NCBI RefSeq assembly: GCF_024653915.1
Contig: NZ_JANLGY010000022.1
Coordinates: forward strand, 124,001 to 188,000
DNA from: Sulfuricaulis sp.
GTDB taxonomy: Bacteria > Pseudomonadota > Gammaproteobacteria > Acidiferrobacterales > Sulfurifustaceae
DNA length: 64,000 bases
Direction of reading: 5' to 3'
Numbering within the stretch: position 1 is the first letter of the stretch; every line of letters starts with the position of its first letter. This document shows, one piece after another, positions 23,463-30,511 of the stretch. Below the pieces are notes generated by a model. That model worked only from the letters and a program-made list of their open reading frames with translations, did no database searches and had not been told where the DNA came from. The translations under genes were made by a program, and so were the position numbers.

Positions 23463-24161
23463 ATGAGATTAAATAAATACATCAGTGAAACCGGAGTTTG
23501 CTCGCGCCGCGAGGCGGATGCCTGGATTGCCAGCGGTCGGGTGACCATCAATGGCCAGCGCGCCGAACTCGGGACGCGGGTCAATGAGGGCGATGAAGTC
23601 CGCGTGGACAAGCGCGTGGTTGGCGCGAAGCAACGGCATATCTATATCTGTCTGAATAAACCCGTCGGCATCACCTGCACCACCGAGCGCCATATCGAAG
23701 GCAATATTGTCGATTTCATCAATCATCCCGCGCGGATTTTCCCGATCGGGCGGCTGGACAAGGATTCCGAGGGACTGATTCTGCTCACGAACAACGGCGA
23801 TATCGTCAATACCATCCTGCGTGCGGAAAACAATCACGAGAAAGAATACATCGTGACCGTGGACAAGCCGGTGACGGAAGCCTTTCTCGCCGGCATGGCC
23901 GGCGGCGTGAATATTCTCGGCACCCGCACCAAGCCTTGCCGGGTAAGCCGCGTCGCCAACAGCGCATTCCGCATCATTCTCACGCAGGGATTGAACCGGC
24001 AAATCCGGCGCATGTGCGAGGTGTTCGGGTACCAAGTACACCGGCTGCAGCGCATCCGCATCATGAATATCAAACTCGGCAACCTGAAGCCCGGCCAGTG
24101 GCGTGATTTGTCAGAAGCGGAACTTCGCGGGCTGCTGCCATCCGCAGATGCACGACGTTAG
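23463..24161 (+). CDS. rluF: 23S rRNA pseudouridine(2604) synthase RluF
   Basis: This enzyme isomerises a uridine in 23S rRNA and, in E. coli, a tRNA-Tyr position. The 232-residue protein starts with an S4-like RNA-binding domain ([31 protein letters not shown]). It has the catalytic Asp in [19 protein letters not shown] (~96-114). The segment [18 protein letters not shown] (~180-197) is characteristic of RluF rather than RluB/E or RsuA. It ends 17 bases before the start of the following gene. Confidence 0.93.
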   Translation: MRLNKYISETGVCSRREADAWIASGRVTINGQRAELGTRVNEGDEVRVDKRVVGAKQRHIYICLNKPVGITCTTERHIEGNIVDFINHPARIFPIGRLDKDSEGLILLTNNGDIVNTILRAENNHEKEYIVTVDKPVTEAFLAGMAGGVNILGTRTKPCRVSRVANSAFRIILTQGLNRQIRRMCEVFGYQVHRLQRIRIMNIKLGNLKPGQWRDLSEAELRGLLPSADARR

Positions 24162-24177
24162 CGCGAGAATCGACACG

Positions 24178-24705
24178 ATGAAAAAAAGACGCGTGACGGT
24201 CAATGACCTGATGCAGAAAAATTACACCTACTGGCCTTCTGTACCGGTCGGCAAAAAATTCCATCCGGACTTCAAGCCACAACTGACACCGAAGCAAATG
24301 CTTGAACTCGGTGTCTTTGGTGGCAAGTACATGACCGACTGCCGCCAGGAATTTCCCAAATCGTGGTTCGCCAAAGCCAAGTTATGTCATGAACGTCACG
24401 ATCCGGCACTGAATTGCTTCGGAGTAAACGCTTCAAAACCGCTTTCATACTGGAAGAAGAAAGGCTGGATTTACCCGGAAGACCCGCGCGGGTGGTTCCA
24501 ATGGTATTGCCGCTACTACCTGGGCCGGCGCTGCCCGGATGACGCGCGCCAGATCAAGCGCTGGAAGGCCATGACCCGGCACATCGCCCAGATAAAAAAA
24601 CTGTCGCCCAGGCGACAAGGCCTGCCGGCCGCGGCAACGGCAGGCGCTGCTGCACTGGGCTTACGACAGCCGCAAGTTCTGACTCTCTCCGCGCTTACGT
24701 CGTGA
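24178..24705 (+). CDS. conserved hypothetical protein (MKKRRVTVNDLMQ family)
   Basis: The 175-residue protein begins MKKRRVTVNDLMQKNYTYWPSVPVGKKF. It has a distinctive body (LTPKQMLELGVFGGKYMTDC, FGVNASKPLSYWKKKGWIYPEDPRGWFQWYCRYYLGRR), rich in Trp and Tyr, that I recognise as a conserved family of unknown function. I use ATG 24178 since upstream codons overlap the rluF end. The last ~40 residues are Ala-rich and not conserved-looking. The gene overlaps the tail of the convergent FNR-type regulator gene by 45 bases, an unusually large convergent overlap. Confidence 0.85.
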   Translation: MKKRRVTVNDLMQKNYTYWPSVPVGKKFHPDFKPQLTPKQMLELGVFGGKYMTDCRQEFPKSWFAKAKLCHERHDPALNCFGVNASKPLSYWKKKGWIYPEDPRGWFQWYCRYYLGRRCPDDARQIKRWKAMTRHIAQIKKLSPRRQGLPAAATAGAAALGLRQPQVLTLSALTS

Positions 24706-25578
24706 ATGTGGCTTGCCAGGCGATGGGGCGCTTTGGCGGCGCGAGCGGGCTTCACTTTTCGAGAGGCTTGCGCGTGGCGAGCCGTCGGCCAGCGCCCGGA
24801 GACGCGCATGGGAGGAAATCACGATGCGGCCGCGGGGGGCATGGATAATATTTTTTCGCCGGAGCTCCGCCATGATGCGGCTGACCGTCTCCACCGTGAG
24901 GCCCAGAATCTCCGCCATCTCTTGACGTGACAAATGCAGCACTATGACCTTACCGGTTCCGCCGTCGGTCTTTGGTGGATACAGGTTCAGAAGCAGCGCG
25001 GCGACCTTTTCGACCGCCGTTTTTTGTCCCAGCACACGAATCAAATTTCGCGCCTGCGCCAATTGCTCATTGACCGCCAGGAGCACGTTGAGTGACACCC
25101 TCGGTTCTTCCGTAAGCAGCCGCACGATGTCGCTATGCTTGATCCGGCACAGCACGATCGGAGTGAGGGTCTCCGCGTTGTAGCTGTACGAAGGGTTGCC
25201 GATGGTATCGAACCCAAGGAAGTAACCGGGACCCACCAGGTTGAGGAGATGGTCGCGGCCATCGATGTCCGTCCGGGTGAGCTTAACCTGGCCTTCGCGG
25301 ATCACGTACAGGTGCGTCGATGGATCGCCGGCGCGAAACAGCATCCGGCGTGGACCGCTCTGGCAGTGACTGAGACGACCACGGATTTCATTCACCTGTT
25401 TTCCGGAAAGACCCGCGTACAGTTTCGCCTCGCAGTACTGGCAATCCTGCTTTTCACATGAACAGGGAGCGGTCGACGCGTCGCCCGCCGATTGACATTG
25501 CGCGCACACGGGCGCGGGATCGGCATCCGCGTGACCGTCGTGCCGTTGCTGCTTCAATGATTTGCTGCCTCGTTTCAT
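24661..25578 (-). CDS. Crp/Fnr-family transcription regulator
   Basis: The 305-residue protein has an N-terminal cysteine cluster (Cys at ~25, 28, 39, 41, 46, 49: VCAQCQ ... CSCEKQDCQYC). A cyclic-nucleotide-binding-like beta-roll follows (~70-170, FRAGDPSTHLYVIREGQVKL), then a dimer helix and a winged HTH. The recognition helix is VETVSRIMAELRRK (~240-253); its E-x-x-S-R matches the FNR reading pattern for TTGAT half-sites. The cysteines could hold an oxygen-labile iron-sulfur cluster as in FNR. The last ~45 residues are a basic tail (SRRQSAPSPGKPHSRRKRG). I use ATG 25578; the frame upstream only runs antisense through the cytochrome gene. Two perfect FNR boxes lie at 27838 and 27873. Confidence 0.93.
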   Translation of the reverse strand: MKRGSKSLKQQRHDGHADADPAPVCAQCQSAGDASTAPCSCEKQDCQYCEAKLYAGLSGKQVNEIRGRLSHCQSGPRRMLFRAGDPSTHLYVIREGQVKLTRTDIDGRDHLLNLVGPGYFLGFDTIGNPSYSYNAETLTPIVLCRIKHSDIVRLLTEEPRVSLNVLLAVNEQLAQARNLIRVLGQKTAVEKVAALLLNLYPPKTDGGTGKVIVLHLSRQEMAEILGLTVETVSRIMAELRRKNIIHAPRGRIVISSHARLRALADGSPRASLSKSEARSRRQSAPSPGKPHSRRKRGESQNLRLS

Positions 25579-25632
25579 CGCTTCGTCTCTATCGTAACTG
25601 ACACAAACTGACACGATCGGCCGCGGGACATA

Positions 25633-25646
25633 TTGACGATCGTCAA
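25633..25646. promoter_or_regulatory. FNR-like palindrome upstream of the regulator gene
   Basis: TTGACGATCGTCAA is a perfect 14-bp palindrome with FNR-type spacing (TTGAC-N4-GTCAA), 55 bases before the regulator start. It differs from the FNR consensus only in the fifth base of each half and could serve autoregulation. Confidence 0.55.
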
Positions 25647-25676
25647 CATCAACCCCACGCCGCTGCGTCAGCCCGG

Positions 25677-27713
25677 CTACAAAGTAAAGCTGTGCGGCGT
25701 ATGACCGCCGAAGAAGCCGACTGTTACCAGGATCAGGAGTATCAGCCCGCAGACGAGCAGGGTAATACCCAGTATCTTCGACCCCAGCGTCATGGGCTGG
25801 GACGGAGCGTCCACCAGATACTTCTCCAGCTCTCCACTCTCCACCAGGCGCTGGTATTGCAGCGCATGATCGCGCTTGAACTCTTCCAGCGACTGTGTGC
25901 CCGTGAACATCACGATATCCGGCGGCGGCAGCTTGTCCGGCCGGAAATGGTTGTTGAAAAAGTGCACCGTGAACAGAAACACAGCGGCCAGGAAGGCCTC
26001 TTCGCCGTGGACCAGCGACGCCACGTTGAATATCCATCCCGGGAAGATCGACGCCGTTACGTACGGGAAGGCCAGCAGCATGCCGCTGCCACCGATGATG
26101 GCCATGCCCCAGAACACCGCCCAGTAGTCGAATTTCTCCCAATAAGTCCAGCGGTCGAATTCAGGTCGTGGTCCCTTGCCGACGAACCACACGAACATGC
26201 CCCATGCGTCCCTGAGGTCCTTCCAGTTGGGTATCAGCGAGTCCGGGCCAAACCAGCGGAAGGTTTTCCGGTTGCGGTAGATATTGAAGGCGACGCCGAT
26301 CAGGTGCATGAAGAATATACCGAGCATGATGGCGGCGCTGGTGCGGTGAATGATGCCCGCCACCTTCGGCCCACCGAGCGCGTTCATGACCACCGGCGCC
26401 CAATCGGTATACGAATAGAACACCGCCATGCCGGTCAGGATCAGCACCATGACGCTCAGGGCAAAGACGAGATGGGCAATCCGCCACACGGGTCCGAAAC
26501 GCCGGATCTGTTTAGTTTCCTCTGCCGGCAGTTCGTCCACGCGAACGCGCGTCTGGCTCTTGCCGTCCTGGCGATCCCTGTATTCGCGATACCACCACAG
26601 CAGTGAGTGCGCCCAGAAGTAGGCGAACACAAACAACAGCAACCAATGCATGAATTTCGAGGCGATCCACATCTGCGGATAACGCTCAAAATCGTGATCG
26701 TTGGCATGGGGACCGAAGGTGAGAAATCCCGCCGTCGCCAACGGAAGCTTTTTGCCGTCATGACACTCCTGGCAGGTCTTGAGGCGGTTGTCCGGGTGCA
26801 CTTTTGAGTCCGGATCATCCACTTTCAGAATCTTGTGACTGTCGTGGCAGTCGTAACACTTGGCCGTATACGCGTAACCCAGCTTGGTGACCTGGCCGTG
26901 ATAGGTGTCCCGGTAAGTGAGGAAATTTTCCAGGTGGCAGGTGCCGCAATTCTCGATGATCAGGAGCTTGAAGACGTCTTTGGACGTATTGGCAATGTTG
27001 TGGGTGGTATGACAATCAGTACACACCGCCGCCTTGGGGTTTTTTTTGTCCATGACTTCAGTGCCATGCACCGATTCCGCATAGCTCTCGATCTGTTCGG
27101 TGTGACACTGTTCGCCACAGACCTTCGGCACCGTCAGGTGCCACTCGGTGCGTTTGGAAGTGCCGCGCGGCGGGACATTGAAATAATGGGAATCGTGGCA
27201 GTTGTCGCAGGCGGCATTGGGGAGGGTTTTATCGTCCGCGCTTGGCCGCGCGTGATAGGAGTTCTTGTACGCGTCGATATTCTGGACCACGATTCCCAGT
27301 CGTGCTTTTTCCTGGGTTAATTTTTCTTCCTTGACGGTTTCCCACAGCGCCTGGTGACAAGTCACACAGTTGGCCTTGGGTGCCGATCCTTTCTTGTGTG
27401 GCGCCTTGTTACTGGTGATGTCCAGGTGACAAGCGACGCAGGTCATTTCTCCGTGGATGCCTTTCTCGAAAGGTTTTTCTTCGATCGCCCGGAGCGCGCG
27501 AACTTTCCCGTCCTTTCGGCGTACAGTCAGTTTCTCGGCTTGTGTGCCGTGGCAAATCAGACACGTGGCGTTGTCGAGTTTTTCTGTGGCTGGTTCCGCG
27601 GCACGGCTTTTGGCGTCTATGGCAGCGGTCGCTGCCATTGGAAAAAGAACTGAGGAAGTCGCCAGATACACGATCACCGCCGACAACCACAGTACGAGTT
27701 TTTTAATGCGCAT
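25677..27713 (-). CDS. multiheme c-type / b-type membrane cytochrome
   Basis: The 678-residue protein has a signal/anchor helix and a periplasmic domain (~45-345) with nine c-heme sites: eight CxxCH (CLICH, CVACH, CVTCH, CDNCH, CTDCH, CGTCH, CYDCH, CQECH) and one CxxxCH (CGEQCH). It continues into about six membrane helices (~355-670) with several in-helix histidines (KFMHWLLL, IAHLVFAL, IIHRTSAA, FFMHLIGV, LVHGEEAF, HFFNNHF), fitting a di-heme cytochrome b. The layout resembles CbcL-type quinone-linked cytochromes of Geobacter. A quinol oxidase or reductase passing electrons to periplasmic carriers is likely. ATG 27713 follows GGGGGA; a TTG at 27758 lacks a ribosome site. Confidence 0.92.
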   Translation of the reverse strand: MRIKKLVLWLSAVIVYLATSSVLFPMAATAAIDAKSRAAEPATEKLDNATCLICHGTQAEKLTVRRKDGKVRALRAIEEKPFEKGIHGEMTCVACHLDITSNKAPHKKGSAPKANCVTCHQALWETVKEEKLTQEKARLGIVVQNIDAYKNSYHARPSADDKTLPNAACDNCHDSHYFNVPPRGTSKRTEWHLTVPKVCGEQCHTEQIESYAESVHGTEVMDKKNPKAAVCTDCHTTHNIANTSKDVFKLLIIENCGTCHLENFLTYRDTYHGQVTKLGYAYTAKCYDCHDSHKILKVDDPDSKVHPDNRLKTCQECHDGKKLPLATAGFLTFGPHANDHDFERYPQMWIASKFMHWLLLFVFAYFWAHSLLWWYREYRDRQDGKSQTRVRVDELPAEETKQIRRFGPVWRIAHLVFALSVMVLILTGMAVFYSYTDWAPVVMNALGGPKVAGIIHRTSAAIMLGIFFMHLIGVAFNIYRNRKTFRWFGPDSLIPNWKDLRDAWGMFVWFVGKGPRPEFDRWTYWEKFDYWAVFWGMAIIGGSGMLLAFPYVTASIFPGWIFNVASLVHGEEAFLAAVFLFTVHFFNNHFRPDKLPPPDIVMFTGTQSLEEFKRDHALQYQRLVESGELEKYLVDAPSQPMTLGSKILGITLLVCGLILLILVTVGFFGGHTPHSFTL

Positions 27714-27810
27714 GCCTTGTTCCCCCAAACGTCGCTGTGATGCGGCGTCGCGTGACAATTAAGAGGAGAACCTTATAAAAAGGCTCAACTATCAGAGCAC
27801 CTTACTACAG

Positions 27811-27816
27811 ATGATA
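27811..27816 (-). promoter_or_regulatory. candidate -10 element for the multiheme cytochrome
   Basis: TATCAT on the minus strand. Its centre is 31 bp from the centre of FNR box 1, close to the 32 bp expected for an activator site at -41.5. A start near 27804 would give a leader of about 90 bases. Confidence 0.5.
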
Positions 27817-27837
27817 TTTACATCCATTTTCCATGAA

Positions 27838-27851
27838 TTGATATTTATCAA
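27838..27851. promoter_or_regulatory. FNR box 1
   Basis: TTGATATTTATCAA: perfect match to TTGAT-N4-ATCAA, placed to act on the leftward multiheme cytochrome gene. Confidence 0.9.
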
Positions 27852-27872
27852 TTTAGTCTGACCCGCACTAAA

Positions 27873-27886
27873 TTGATATTTATCAA
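27873..27886. promoter_or_regulatory. FNR box 2
   Basis: TTGATATTTATCAA, identical to box 1 and 35 bp from it centre to centre. It is placed to act on the rightward cytochrome c gene. Confidence 0.9.
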
Positions 27887-27908
27887 AGCCGATATGTATC
27901 ACTCCCTG

Positions 27909-27914
27909 TATTAA
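27909..27914 (+). promoter_or_regulatory. candidate -10 element for the cytochrome c gene
   Basis: TATTAA; its centre is exactly 32 bp from the centre of FNR box 2, the spacing of a class II (-41.5) activated promoter. The start would be near 27921. Confidence 0.6.
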
Positions 27915-28014
27915 TTTGACCAGATTCGTGTCGGTGCATTTTGCCTGACGAAATTTTAAAAAGTTAGTTAATGATCCTGACAATAAATAGTTGTCTGCCT
28001 GAACGGAGAAAGGA

Positions 28015-28362
28015 ATGAAACTGAGAATTCTAGTCAGCCTGTTGCTAGCTCTTCCCGTTGCCATTTTTGCGACGTCGCAGGCATTCGCCGTGGATGCGGA
28101 CGCGGCCCAGAAGCTTGCCAAAAAAAATGACTGCTTCAAGTGCCACGCCATTGACAAGACTAAAAAGGGTCCCTCCTACAAGAAAATTTCTGCCAAGTAC
28201 AAGGGCAAACCGGAAGGCCAACAGAAGCTGATCGAGAACTTCACCACGGCCCCGATAGTCAAGCTGGAAGACGGCACGGAAGAAGAACACAAGACCATCG
28301 ATACCAAGGACATGAATGCGATGAAGAATTTGGCGCAGTGGATTCTGTCGCTCGATAAGTAA
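28015..28362 (+). CDS. small periplasmic cytochrome c
   Basis: The 115-residue protein has a signal peptide (MKLRILVSLLLALPVAIFATSQAFA, cleavage near 25). A single-heme class I cytochrome c follows with CFKCH at ~40-44 (KKNDCFKCHAIDKTKKGPSYKKISAKYKG). The distal Met is probably in the DMNAMKNLAQWILSL segment near the end. The Lys-rich surface and size fit a cytochrome c551/c552-type soluble electron carrier. GGAGAAAGGA precedes the ATG. It lies 126 bases before the ethylbenzene-dehydrogenase-like gene with no terminator between, so both probably depend on FNR box 2. Confidence 0.95.
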   Translation: MKLRILVSLLLALPVAIFATSQAFAVDADAAQKLAKKNDCFKCHAIDKTKKGPSYKKISAKYKGKPEGQQKLIENFTTAPIVKLEDGTEEEHKTIDTKDMNAMKNLAQWILSLDK

Positions 28363-28488
28363 AAACGGCAGCTCAAATAACGCGGCCGATGGCAGGGCCG
28401 GCAACGATTCAGCTGCAAGGCGCGGGCTTCGACATAGATTTTGCAAGAAGCTCTTAACGTTTCATCATCAGTCATGGAGGAAGTTATC

Positions 28489-29787
28489 ATGAACAAGAGA
28501 GCATTTATCCTGGCCTTTGCCGCCTTGACCGCCGGGCCCGCCCTGGCCGCCGATCCGGCCACCATCGACTGGTCCAAGATTCCCGTTGTCAAAGTGCCGC
28601 TGTTCTACCCGGGGCAGTCTTCTTATGAGTGGCTGCGCAGCGATAATCACAAAGGCGCCGTGAAGGAAACCAAGCGCGGTGATGCCTGCACCTCATGCCA
28701 CGACGAAGAAGATGCCGAGAAGGACATAGGGAACGAGCTGGTGAAAGGCGGCCGCCTCGAGCCGATGCCGGTCAAGGGCAAAAACGGTTATGTGGAACTG
28801 TCGGTCCAGGCCGCCTACGACGCCAAGAACGCCTACTTCCGTTACCAGTGGAAGACCAACGGCAAGGCCGGCATCGAGTACCCCTATTACCGTTTCGACG
28901 GCAAGGAGTGGAAGGTCTACGGCGGGCCGCGTCTCGACAAAGACGTCCAGGAAGGCAAGCAGCCGCCCATCTACGAGGATCGCCTGTCCATGATGCTGGA
29001 CGACGGCAAGGTGCCGGGATTCGCGGAACAGGGTTGCTGGCTGACCTGCCACGACGGTTCGCGCGACATGCCCGGCGTCAAATCCAAGGACGAAGTGGCG
29101 GCCAACCCGCTCATGGCGGCGATCAAGAAAAATGACGTGCGCAAATACCTGCCGGCCACGCGCACCAACCCGTCGGACTGGACGACCGGCAAGTCGGTTG
29201 AAGAAATCGCCAGGATCAAGGCCGATGGCGGCTTCGTCGACCTGATCCAGTGGCGCGCCCACCGCAGCAATCCGGTCGGCATGGGTGACGATGGTTACGT
29301 GCTCGAATACCGCAATTTCGACGCCGGCAAGAACCCCTTCGCCTCGAACCTGGACAAGGACACCAAACAGCCCAAGTTCATGTACGACGCCAAAAAATTC
29401 GGCGCCAAGGCGGTAACCGCGAAACAGGCCGGCAAAAAGGAAAGCTTCCTGATCAAGGGCAAGAACGCCGTCCCCTTTGACCCGAAGGCCGGGTGGAAAG
29501 AGGGCGACATGCTGCCGCGCTACGTCCTGAGCGCCAGCGACGCCACCGGTTCCGGCGCCGACAACAAGGCCACCGGCAGCTGGAAGAAGGGTATGTGGAC
29601 CGTGGTGCTGACCCGTCCGCTAGGCCTCACCAACGACGACGACAAGACCCTGAAGGATGGCGGGGTCTACCACGTCGGCTTCGCGGTGCATGACGACAAC
29701 ATCACCACCCGCGGTCACCAGGTTTCGTTCGTCAGGACGTTGGGGTTGGGGGCCAAGGCCGACATCCAGGCCGTCAAGCTTCCGTAA
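28489..29787 (+). CDS. secreted ethylbenzene-dehydrogenase-like heme protein
   Basis: The 432-residue protein has a signal peptide (MNKRAFILAFAALTAGPALA). The chain matches the heme-binding domain shared by gamma subunits of ethylbenzene, selenate and chlorate dehydrogenases/reductases (EB_dh type). Strand-rich parts include YVELSVQAAYDAKNAYFRYQW (~104-124), WTVVLTRPLG and GVYHVGFAVHDDN near the end. Unlike classical gamma subunits it also has a c-heme site CTSCH (~67-71) and a CxxxCH (CWLTCH, ~185-190). GGAGG precedes ATG 28489. No molybdenum or iron-sulfur subunit is nearby. It probably acts with the adjacent cytochromes in periplasmic electron transfer. Confidence 0.88.
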   Translation: MNKRAFILAFAALTAGPALAADPATIDWSKIPVVKVPLFYPGQSSYEWLRSDNHKGAVKETKRGDACTSCHDEEDAEKDIGNELVKGGRLEPMPVKGKNGYVELSVQAAYDAKNAYFRYQWKTNGKAGIEYPYYRFDGKEWKVYGGPRLDKDVQEGKQPPIYEDRLSMMLDDGKVPGFAEQGCWLTCHDGSRDMPGVKSKDEVAANPLMAAIKKNDVRKYLPATRTNPSDWTTGKSVEEIARIKADGGFVDLIQWRAHRSNPVGMGDDGYVLEYRNFDAGKNPFASNLDKDTKQPKFMYDAKKFGAKAVTAKQAGKKESFLIKGKNAVPFDPKAGWKEGDMLPRYVLSASDATGSGADNKATGSWKKGMWTVVLTRPLGLTNDDDKTLKDGGVYHVGFAVHDDNITTRGHQVSFVRTLGLGAKADIQAVKLP

Positions 29788-29803
29788 TGTGTTGTTAATG
29801 GCG

Positions 29804-29900
29804 CAATCGCCGGCAGCGTTGCCGGCGATTGTGGCACCGGTGGTGACAGACCTGCTGGATTGACTCGACTGACGGCCCGCTTCGGTGGGCCGTTTTTTTT
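29804..29900 (+). terminator. hairpin and rho-independent terminator after the cytochrome operon
   Basis: The terminator proper is ACGGCCC (29872-29878), loop, GGGCCGT (29887-29893) and a run of eight T. Upstream at 29804-29831 lies a second perfect 12-bp hairpin (CAATCGCCGGCA / TGCCGGCGATTG) without a T-run; it may protect the mRNA end. Confidence 0.88.
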
Positions 29901-29931
29901 GGGCAAAGGAAAAACTACCGCGGTTGATGTC

Positions 29932-30489
29932 CTAGGCCGTGGCCGCCGCTTCCGCGATTTCGCGAGCGCGGCCGGTGTAGTTCGGCGTCCAGCCGGAGGT
30001 GTCGATGAAGTAGCGCACCGCCTTGCAGCGGGTGCAGCCGCGCATTTCGAACCAGTGCTCGGTGTTGGCCGGGACGTTAATGTAATCGCCCCCGCTCACT
30101 TCCAGCAGAAACTGCTTTCCATCTGGCTCGACGAAGCCGAAGTAACCGGTGCCCTCGAGGATGTAACGCACCTCGTCGTCGGCGTGGGTGTGAATCTTGT
30201 CGAACTTCGCGAGCATGTCAGCCAGCCCCGGTATGTCCTCGTGGATTACCACCATGTCGTGCGTCTGGTAGCCCTTTTCGCGCTTCAGTTCCTCGAAGCG
30301 GTTCTGGACAAAACCCAGCAACTCTTCCTTTTCGGTGTCGCTCAGGCTTTTCTTTTCCAGCAATTCTTTTGCGCGCGCGCCCGCGGGCGCTGGCCAGTTA
30401 TGCAGCGTGATACCGATACCGGCGAGGCGACTCTGGACGGCGGGGATGTCCTTCAACTCTTTTCCATCGGGAAAAATGATCCGGGCCAT
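29932..30489 (-). CDS. mtnD: acireductone dioxygenase
   Basis: MtnD oxidises acireductone to the keto-acid precursor of methionine in the salvage pathway, with Fe or Ni. The 185-residue cupin has the metal ligands in DKIHTHADDEVRYILEGTGYF (~96-116, HxHxxxxE) and the final His in VPANTEHWFEMR (~139-150). The start is ATG 30489 with AGGAG. It lies 22 bases after rhlB on the same strand, probably read through from it, an unusual neighbour. mtnB is at 21061-21696. Confidence 0.97.
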   Translation of the reverse strand: MARIIFPDGKELKDIPAVQSRLAGIGITLHNWPAPAGARAKELLEKKSLSDTEKEELLGFVQNRFEELKREKGYQTHDMVVIHEDIPGLADMLAKFDKIHTHADDEVRYILEGTGYFGFVEPDGKQFLLEVSGGDYINVPANTEHWFEMRGCTRCKAVRYFIDTSGWTPNYTGRAREIAEAAATA

Positions 30490-30511
30490 GATCGTCTCCT
30501 GTGATGTGCAG

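Larger units (their letters stand above)
27714..28014. promoter_or_regulatory. divergent control region with two FNR boxes
   Basis: This 301-base AT-rich region separates the divergent cytochrome genes. It holds two perfect FNR boxes and a plausible -10 element for each direction. AGGAG-type ribosome sites mark both ends. Apart from these I see no gene or RNA. Confidence 0.85.

Noticed and set aside
25579-26142. N-terminal extension of 188 codons for the FNR-type regulator
   Set aside because: It runs through the cytochrome gene in another frame and lacks any domain. The ATG at 25578 gives a normal regulator with its cysteine cluster.
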